Shown: positions 58,258-64,000 of the stretch, piece after piece
Numbering within the stretch: position 1 is the stretch's first letter
Layout of the letters: the number at the start of each line of letters is the position of its first letter
Assembly: GCF_003385895.1 (NCBI RefSeq)
Contig: NZ_QRDQ01000008.1
Span: 740,354-804,353, forward strand
Length of the DNA: 64,000 nucleotides
Source of the DNA: Flavobacterium cutihirudinis
Lineage (GTDB): Bacteria; Bacteroidota; Bacteroidia; Flavobacteriales; Flavobacteriaceae
Direction of reading: 5' to 3'
Program-made: the position numbers and the translations under genes
Notes under the pieces: model-generated
What the model saw: only the letters and a program-made list of their open reading frames with translations
Database searches by the model: none
Told to the model about the DNA's origin: nothing

Positions 58258-58560
58258 TTAATGCGCCGGTTGATTATAGGTTTGACCAAGATAAATGAAA
58301 AGACAAAAAAGCAAACTTAAAAGAATATAAATACCCCAAATTTTCCAACCGCTTTTCGCCAAAAAAGCAATTACCATAAGCGCTACCCAAAGAATAAATC
58401 CTGTAAATGCCATTGTCATTAAAATCGCTGCACGATTAAACCATGCAGCCAAAGCAAGATGAAAGGTAATTGATACAAAGTATCCTCCTAAAATTGCAGC
58501 GGTTATTTTGAGAAAACGAGGCCAAAAGGAAGGGGTTAAATATTTTGGATTTGCTGGCAT
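58258..58560 (-). CDS. Small membrane protein, DUF3649-like
   Basis: 100 residues from the ATG at 58560 (MPANPKYLTPSFWPRF). A longer frame upstream, up to 58812, is only a shadow of the neighbouring gene. Three membrane helices are visible. The pattern PRFLKITAAILGGYFVSITFHLAL is close to what I recall of DUF3649 in proteobacterial iron-uptake loci, where the family also sits beside PepSY-TM genes. The function is unknown; the neighbourhood says iron. Confidence 0.8.
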   Translation of the reverse strand: MPANPKYLTPSFWPRFLKITAAILGGYFVSITFHLALAAWFNRAAILMTMAFTGFILWVALMVIAFLAKSGWKIWGIYILLSLLFCLFIYLGQTYNQPAH

Positions 58561-58577
58561 AAGGTTAGTAAAGGTTT

Positions 58578-58910
58578 TTAGTTGTAATAAAGTTCTAAAA
58601 TCGCGATAAAAATTAACAGCGCTAAAAGTGCTTTGCTGTTTACTTTTTTTAATGGAGTCAGAATAATTATAAGACTTCCAACGGTCATCAGCTGAATAAA
58701 AAACATCAAGGTGCCACAGCCAAGAGATTGTGTAAAAAGCCACATTGTGTAGGCCGAAAGCAAAAGTAGCAGACCGATAATTTTGGTTTGTTTTGGATTT
58801 TTCTGCATCCATTTTTCAAAACCCAAATCATATGATAATACCGCTCTTTTTGAGGTGTAATACAATGTGTAGAAAGCTAAAAAAACGATAAGACTGGCAA
58901 TTGTTATCAT
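58578..58910 (-). CDS. Small membrane protein, DUF3325-like
   Basis: 110 residues, four membrane helices with a central basic loop (LGFEKWMQKNPKQTK). It resembles what I remember of DUF3325, again a partner of PepSY-TM genes in siderophore clusters. First gene of the downstream block; 17 bases separate it from the DUF3649-like gene. The function is unknown. Confidence 0.8.
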   Translation of the reverse strand: MITIASLIVFLAFYTLYYTSKRAVLSYDLGFEKWMQKNPKQTKIIGLLLLLSAYTMWLFTQSLGCGTLMFFIQLMTVGSLIIILTPLKKVNSKALLALLIFIAILELYYN

Positions 58911-58924
58911 AATCTTTAAAATTT

Positions 58925-58960
58925 AAAAACACCTTTCTGTAAAATCAGAAAGGTGTTTTT
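58925..58960 (-). terminator. Terminator of the second siderophore receptor
   Basis: A 15-base perfect stem AAAAACACCTTTCTG / CAGAAAGGTGTTTTT with a 6-base loop. It separates the second receptor from the downstream block on the minus strand. Confidence 0.9.
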
Positions 58961-58966
58961 TATTAA

Positions 58967-61456
58967 TTAAAATCTATAAGAGAAGCTTGCTACAGCGCTT
59001 CTTGCATCTTTTGGGTGTACTGTCGACCATCCGTCATAAATATCTTCATTTGCGATATTGTTGATTTTTAATGTCAAAGTATATTTTTCTGTTCCGTAAA
59101 AAATAGATGAATTCAATACAGTATATTCAGGAATTGTAAATACTCCGGCAACAGTTCTGTTCATGATTTTGTTATCACTTGCATAGTTACCACCAAATCC
59201 TAAACCAAATCCTTTTAGGTCACCTTCAACAAATTTATAACTTGCCCAAAGGTTTGCTAGGTTTTGTGGTCCAGCACTTTCTGGTCTGTGGTTTACGAAA
59301 TCAGCTAAACCTTGTGTTAAAAGTGCGTCGTTATAGCTATATCCAAAAACGATATTAAGTCCTTGAACTGGGTTTGCTACGATTTCAGCCTCAAAACCTT
59401 TGTTTCTTTGGCCGCCATCCTGATAACTGATTGTAGTAGTTGCGCCATAATCAGTGTAAACCATATCTTTTACTTTTGTATCATAGTAGCTAAATGTAGC
59501 GTACAATTTATCGCTAAACACATTTAATTTTGTACCAACTTCAAATTGGGTAGCGTGTTCAGGTTTAAAAGTTCTTGGTTGTCTTGACCCGTCAGGTAAC
59601 ACATCAGTAATAGGCGATGGGTTAACAAATCCGTCCATGTAGTTTGCAAAAAGAGATACTTTGTCAATAATTGGCTGATAAACTAAACCAAATTTTGGAG
59701 AGAAAGTAGTCTGGTTGAAGTCGTCAGCTTTTGTTGTTACGTCACCAGTATTCATAAAACGATCCATACGTAAACTTGCCATTGCAGAAAGCGCAGGAGT
59801 AATATTGATAACATTAGAAACATATGCACTGAATGTTTCCTGTTTTTGTTTGCTGTTGTTCACTCCTTTATTTGCTAGTACAGAGTCAGCATGAGCTTTA
59901 GATAAAATTCCATTATCACCATCTGTAATATAACTTGCAGGATCAGTAATTCCGAAAACATCCTCATTTACAGTTTGCAAAGGATCCGAACCAATATAAA
60001 TTAAGCTTTCATTATAAGCATAATCTGTACCGTTATCAATTTGCATTCTGTTGAAATAATCCAATCCGGCAACAATTCGATTTCTTAGATTACCGATTTT
60101 AAAGTCTCCGATGAAGTTTTGTTGAATATCGGTAGTTAACGTACTTGAATCATTATTGGTGAAAGATCTTCCCAATACGATTCCGTTCTTAATGTCTGGA
60201 AACAATCCGCTATTTGTAATCTCATACAAATAAGCATAATATCCTTGAGATTTTGTAGAGCTTCGCGCTAGTACAGTTTGCGAAGTCCATTGATCTGAAA
60301 TTTTATAATTCATTTGCCCTTGAAGACTATACGAAGGCGTTTTAAGTGTTAACTCATTACTTGTATACGAACGTTTGTTATCATAACCAAGTTCGTCAAT
60401 ATTGTGAACTCTTAATGGAGAACTTCTGTCTAAAAACAACATAGTAGGATTTGTACTTTCGCTGCTTAGGAATTCCGTGTTAATTAAAAATGATAATCTG
60501 TCAGTTGCTTCGTAAGATAATGACGGAGCAAAGAAGAAAGATTTTCTAAAACCTGAATCCTGAAAACTATCTTCTGAATGATAAGCTGTATTTAGACGGA
60601 AATTGATTTTATGTTCATCGTCTAATGGAGTGTTTACGTCAGCAGTTACTCTATTTAAACCATAGCTTCCTGCAGTATAACTTACTTCGCCACCAAAATG
60701 GTCGTAAGGTTTTTTAGTTGTAATATTAATCAAACCACCGTATGAAATTAAACTACTTCCAAACAATGTTCCCGAAGGTCCTTTTATAACCTCGATTCTG
60801 TCAATATTTGCAGGGTCTAAACTTCCGTTAGAAAGTCCAGGTAATCCATTTATCATCGTTGGTTGTACAGCAAATCCTCTTAAAGAAAAATATCCTGCAC
60901 CGTCTCCGCCACGTCCTGTTGAAGCCCAAAGTTGCGTTAATCCCGGAGCATTTTTAAGAGCGTCATCAATATTGGTAACAACTTGTTCTTTTAGAAGTTC
61001 ACCAGTAATTGTAGTGTAAACCTGTGGGTTTTCAAGATTTTTAAGTGGCAATCTTGATACTTGTTGTGTTTCTTTACGGGCAAATGTGTTTTTTTTGCCA
61101 GTTCCGTTAATTACAATTTCATCTAATTGTTCTGAGTTTGAACTGATAGTGAAATTTTCTACTACTTCATCTCCGGCATTTAAAGAAATGCTTTTCTCTT
61201 TTGATGAATATCCAACCGATGAAACTTTAATTACATACGTTCCAGGTTTTAAGTTTTTAATCTCGTAATAACCTTTACTGTCTGTATTGGTTCCAATTTT
61301 AGTTCCTTTTAATACAATCGAAACGTTGTCTGCAGTTTCCTTATTGGTTAGATCGACTTGACCTTTAATTGTTGCTTTTTCTTGAGCTGAGATTGTCGTT
61401 GCAGCTAAAAGGAAAAAACAAAAACTCAAAAAAGAAATGGTAATTTTATATTTCAT
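58967..61456 (-). CDS. TonB-dependent siderophore receptor (second)
   Basis: 829 residues with a signal peptide (ending TISAQ). The layout matches the first receptor: carboxypeptidase-regulatory-like domain (TIKGQVDLTNKETADNVSIVLKG), plug (DALKNAPGLTQLWASTGRGGDGAGYFSLRG; IEVIKGPSGTLFGS) and barrel ending ARSAVASFSYRF. Different extracellular loops suggest a different siderophore. It has its own promoter (61484-61515) and terminator. Confidence 0.93.
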   Translation of the reverse strand: MKYKITISFLSFCFFLLAATTISAQEKATIKGQVDLTNKETADNVSIVLKGTKIGTNTDSKGYYEIKNLKPGTYVIKVSSVGYSSKEKSISLNAGDEVVENFTISSNSEQLDEIVINGTGKKNTFARKETQQVSRLPLKNLENPQVYTTITGELLKEQVVTNIDDALKNAPGLTQLWASTGRGGDGAGYFSLRGFAVQPTMINGLPGLSNGSLDPANIDRIEVIKGPSGTLFGSSLISYGGLINITTKKPYDHFGGEVSYTAGSYGLNRVTADVNTPLDDEHKINFRLNTAYHSEDSFQDSGFRKSFFFAPSLSYEATDRLSFLINTEFLSSESTNPTMLFLDRSSPLRVHNIDELGYDNKRSYTSNELTLKTPSYSLQGQMNYKISDQWTSQTVLARSSTKSQGYYAYLYEITNSGLFPDIKNGIVLGRSFTNNDSSTLTTDIQQNFIGDFKIGNLRNRIVAGLDYFNRMQIDNGTDYAYNESLIYIGSDPLQTVNEDVFGITDPASYITDGDNGILSKAHADSVLANKGVNNSKQKQETFSAYVSNVINITPALSAMASLRMDRFMNTGDVTTKADDFNQTTFSPKFGLVYQPIIDKVSLFANYMDGFVNPSPITDVLPDGSRQPRTFKPEHATQFEVGTKLNVFSDKLYATFSYYDTKVKDMVYTDYGATTTISYQDGGQRNKGFEAEIVANPVQGLNIVFGYSYNDALLTQGLADFVNHRPESAGPQNLANLWASYKFVEGDLKGFGLGFGGNYASDNKIMNRTVAGVFTIPEYTVLNSSIFYGTEKYTLTLKINNIANEDIYDGWSTVHPKDARSAVASFSYRF

Positions 61457-61483
61457 TTTTATTTAGAATTGATTTTAATAGCG

Positions 61484-61515
61484 CAAATTTAATTGATGAG
61501 CATCAACTATACAAG
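61484..61515 (-). promoter_or_regulatory. Promoter of the second siderophore receptor
   Basis: On the minus strand CTTG (61515-61512) and TAAATTTG (61491-61484) are 20 bases apart. The -7 box is perfect and the -33 box has one mismatch. Confidence 0.6.
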
Positions 61516-61619
61516 CTATTCTTATTTATTCTAAATAAAATATTTTTTAAATGGTAAAATTTACATTTCTTTAAAAAATTAACATCTTAAGCTAAAATTA
61601 AGCTAATCTTAAGCAAAAA

Positions 61620-61645
61620 AACCTGTTCAAATTAATGAACAGGTT
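61620..61645 (-). terminator. Terminator of sucB
   Basis: AACCTGTTCA (61620-61629) pairs with TGAACAGGTT (61636-61645). A T7 run follows on the minus strand. Confidence 0.88.
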
Positions 61646-61673
61646 CTTTATTATTGTTGAAAATTACTATAAA

Positions 61674-62900
61674 TTACAATTCTAAAGCACGTTTAGCATC
61701 GCCATTCATCAATAATTCTACTGGATTTTCTAAAGCTTCTTTTACAGCAACCAAGAAACCAACAGACTCACGTCCGTCGATGATTCTGTGATCGTAAGAA
61801 AGAGCAACATACATCATTGGATGAATCTCCACTTTTCCGTTTACAGCAATCGGACGCTCAATGATGTTGTGCATTCCTAAGATTCCTGACTGAGGAGGGT
61901 TGATGATTGGAGTAGATAACATACTACCGAAAACACCACCATTTGTAATTGTGAAAGTTCCTCCAGTCATATCGTCAACTGTAATTTGACCATCACGAGC
62001 TCTTAAAGCCAATCTTTTGATTTCAGCTTCAATTCCACGGAAAGTTAAAAGTTCAGCATTACGAACAACAGGAACCATTAATCCTTTTGGTCCAGAAACC
62101 GCGATTGAGATGTCAGCAAAATCGTAAGCGATTTTGTAATCACCATCCATCATTGAGTTAACATCTGGATATAATTCTAAAGCTCTTGTAACTGCTTTTG
62201 TAAAGAATGACATGAAACCTAAACCTAAACCACCATGTTTAGCTTTGAAAGCATCTTTGTATTCATTACGAATTTGGTTGATTGGCGTCATGTTTACTTC
62301 GTTGAAAGTAGTAAGCATAGCCGTTTCATTTTTAGCTGAAACTAATCTTTCTGCTACTTTACGACGTAACATAGATAATTTTGTACGCTCAGTTCCACGG
62401 CTTCCTCCAGTTGGAGTTCCCATAGAAGGTACTGCATTTACAGCGTCATCTTTAGTAATTCTTCCTCCTTTTCCAGTTCCTGAAACTGAAGCTGGAGCAA
62501 TATTTTTTTCATCTAATATTTTTCTTGCTGCAGGAGATGGAGTTCCAGCTGCATAACTTGCTGCTGCCGGAGCTGGAGCTGCTTTTGGAGCCTCAGCTTT
62601 AGGAGCTTCCGCTTTCGGTGCCTCAGCCGCTGGTGCCGCCGGAGCGCTTCCTGCTGGTTTTGCAGCATCTGTATCAATTAAACAAACTACAGCACCAACT
62701 GCTACTGTATCACCTTCTTCAGCTTTTAGTGTAATTACACCGCTCATTTCAGCAGGTAATTCAAGAGTAGCTTTGTCTGAATCAACTTCAGCAATCGCCT
62801 GATCTTTCTCTACATAATCTCCGTCTTTTACTAACCAAGTTGCAATTTCAACTTCTTTTATTGATTCCCCTGGTGATGGGACTTTCATTTCTAAAATCAT
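61674..62900 (-). CDS. sucB: 2-oxoglutarate dehydrogenase E2 (dihydrolipoyl succinyltransferase)
   Basis: Transfers the succinyl group from E1 to CoA in the TCA cycle. 408 residues. One lipoyl domain comes first, with the lipoyl Lys43 in [11 protein letters not shown]. An Ala/Pro/Lys/Glu-rich linker has tandem APKAE units. The E3-binding domain is at about 118-152 ([13 protein letters not shown]), and the catalytic domain contains [10 protein letters not shown] with the active-site His and Asp. It follows sucA by 96 bases. Confidence 0.96.
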   Translation of the reverse strand: MILEMKVPSPGESIKEVEIATWLVKDGDYVEKDQAIAEVDSDKATLELPAEMSGVITLKAEEGDTVAVGAVVCLIDTDAAKPAGSAPAAPAAEAPKAEAPKAEAPKAAPAPAAASYAAGTPSPAARKILDEKNIAPASVSGTGKGGRITKDDAVNAVPSMGTPTGGSRGTERTKLSMLRRKVAERLVSAKNETAMLTTFNEVNMTPINQIRNEYKDAFKAKHGGLGLGFMSFFTKAVTRALELYPDVNSMMDGDYKIAYDFADISIAVSGPKGLMVPVVRNAELLTFRGIEAEIKRLALRARDGQITVDDMTGGTFTITNGGVFGSMLSTPIINPPQSGILGMHNIIERPIAVNGKVEIHPMMYVALSYDHRIIDGRESVGFLVAVKEALENPVELLMNGDAKRALEL

Positions 62901-62996
62901 CTTTGTTTTTGTTTAAGGTTTTTATGGTTTCAGATTTCAGATTTCAGGTTGTTAAACTTGAAACTTGGAACATGAAACTTGAAACAATTTTTTTTA
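62901..62996. repeat. GTTTCA/TTGAAAC repeats between sucA and sucB
   Basis: Near 62930 the sequence GTTTCAGATTTCAGATTTCAG is followed by several TTGAAAC/ATGAAAC copies to 62985. They can pair as inverted repeats and match the nuoF-nuoG repeats. Confidence 0.6.
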
Positions 62997-64000
62997 TTAT
63001 CTGAATAAATTTTTATCGAATACCATTCTAATTGCATCTGCGTGACGACGTTTAGCACGTGTATAGCTTCCTGATGCAGGAGCAGAGTATGCTTTTAACG
63101 AAGCTAATCTCCATTTTACAAGATCAAAGTTCATTAACATAAAGCTGTAAGCTCCCATGTTTTTAGGTTCTTCCTGAGCCCAAACATAATCATCTGCATT
63201 TGGATATTGTGCAATGATTGCTTTGATTTGCTCCGCTGGGAAAGGGAATAATTGCTCGATACGAACAACAGCAACGTCATTTCTTCCGTTGTTTTCTCTT
63301 TCAGCTACAATGTCGTAGTAGAATTTACCTGTAACGAAAACTAAAGTTTTAACGTCTTTTTTGTTTACTGTAGTATCGTCAATTGTTTCCTGGAAACTTC
63401 CGTTTGCGATTTCTTCAACTGTAGATACACATCTTGGATCACGCAATAAACTTTTTGGAGAGAAAACTACCAATGGTTTACGGAAATTCGTTTTCATTTG
63501 TCTTCTCAACAAGTGGAAGAAGTTGGCAGGAGTTGTACAATCGGCAACATACATATTATGTCTTGCGCAAAGTTGTAAGTAACGCTCCATTCTTGCAGAA
63601 GAGTGTTCTGCACCTTGTCCTTCATATCCGTGAGGTAATAATAAAACAATACCGTTTTGGTTGTTCCATTTATCTTCTCCACATGAAATGTATTGGTCAA
63701 TCATGATTTGAGCTCCGTTAGAGAAATCTCCAAATTGTGCTTCCCAAATTGTTAAGGCTTTCGGGTTTGCTAATGCATATCCATAATCAAAACCTAAAAC
63801 CCCATATTCAGATAAAAGAGAGTTGAATACACCAAATTTCCCTTTTTTGTTTTCAATAGCATCTAAAAGAATTACTTCTTCTTCAGAATCTTCCACTTTT
63901 ACTACAGCGTGACGGTGAGAGAAAGTTCCTCTTTCAACATCCTGACCAGAAATACGAACATCAAATCCTTCAGTCAAAAGTGAACCGTAAGCTAATGCCT
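62997..64000 (-). CDS. sucA: 2-oxoglutarate dehydrogenase E1, C-terminal part (cut by window edge)
   Basis: The last 333 residues of the ThDP-dependent decarboxylase. The frame runs open to the right edge. LAYGSLLTEGFDVRISGQDV and GTFSHRHAV are the pyrimidine-domain signature, and LLPHGYEGQGAEHSSARMERYLQ and the PKSLLRDPRCVS stretch follow. The end (SYTRAKRRHADAIRM) is intact. The shortest frame would begin at a TTG inside the conserved LAYGSLLTEG, so that is not a real start. Confidence 0.96.
   Translation of the reverse strand, partial: ALAYGSLLTEGFDVRISGQDVERGTFSHRHAVVKVEDSEEEVILLDAIENKKGKFGVFNSLLSEYGVLGFDYGYALANPKALTIWEAQFGDFSNGAQIMIDQYISCGEDKWNNQNGIVLLLPHGYEGQGAEHSSARMERYLQLCARHNMYVADCTTPANFFHLLRRQMKTNFRKPLVVFSPKSLLRDPRCVSTVEEIANGSFQETIDDTTVNKKDVKTLVFVTGKFYYDIVAERENNGRNDVAVVRIEQLFPFPAEQIKAIIAQYPNADDYVWAQEEPKNMGAYSFMLMNFDLVKWRLASLKAYSAPASGSYTRAKRRHADAIRMVFDKNLFR

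Noticed and set aside
58258..58812. A 184-residue frame extending beyond the 100-residue DUF3649-like protein
   Set aside because: Its upstream half overlaps the DUF3325-like gene in another frame and has no membrane pattern. The ATG at 58560 gives a normal small membrane protein.

Overview
The window looks like a chromosomal segment of a Flavobacterium species (Bacteroidota, Flavobacteriia). The evidence is the low GC content, the Sus-type TonB receptors, a type IX secretion sorting domain, lipoproteins with acidic residues just after the lipobox cysteine, Bacteroidota-type promoters (TTTG, about 20 bases, TAnnTTTG) and many hairpin-forming intergenic repeats. I see no tRNA, rRNA, CRISPR array, prophage or insertion sequence. 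Most genes are conserved core genes, with a few accessory patches.

Layout. 1-4815 (minus): start of a surface lipoprotein gene cut by the window edge, and a 1573-residue leucine-rich-repeat protein secreted by the type IX system. 5116-8694 (plus): a subtilisin-like lipoprotein peptidase and an M1 metallopeptidase. 8885-9823 (minus): NAD-dependent L-threonine dehydrogenase. 10210-14191 (plus): a small lipoprotein overlapping mfd. 14327-26217 (minus): a starch/alpha-glucan utilisation locus with GH97, GH13, SusE/F, SusD and SusC, plus a FecR anti-sigma factor and an ECF sigma factor. 26614-28928 (minus): an ACT-domain-like protein, YraN and an S66 carboxypeptidase. 29042-34266: a secreted nuclease-like protein, 3-hydroxyanthranilate dioxygenase, a tail-to-tail toxin-antitoxin pair, a class II cyclic-nucleotide phosphodiesterase and an ALDH7 dehydrogenase. 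34346-35119: a Bax-inhibitor-1 family membrane protein. 35284-48692 (minus): the complete 14-gene nuo operon for respiratory complex I, with a short NuoG. 48935-51186 (minus): a cold-shock protein and aspS. 51344-52897 (plus): a TlpA-like thioredoxin and a YwqK/MORN-like protein. 52949-61456 (minus): a siderophore/iron module with two related TonB receptors, two PepSY-TM proteins and two very small membrane proteins. 61674-64000 (minus): sucB and the 3' part of sucA.

How the genes work together. In the glucan locus, SusC/D/E capture and import maltooligosaccharides, GH13 cuts alpha-1,4 chains at the cell surface and GH97 releases glucose in the periplasm. The STN domain on SusC, with FecR and the ECF factor, suggests trans-envelope signalling. 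The iron module pairs outer-membrane receptors with PepSY-TM proteins that may reduce the imported ferric siderophore. The nuo operon and sucAB supply respiration and the TCA cycle.

The points most worth a second look are: the convergent toxin-antitoxin pair with possible shared operator repeats; the PepSY-TM/DUF3649-like/DUF3325-like iron module; hairpins placed between functional blocks of the glucan locus; a TACGG-type repeat upstream of the LRR gene; and at least six unrelated inverted-repeat families in the gaps, including inside the nuo operon. I did not find an obviously new multi-gene defence or biosynthetic system.
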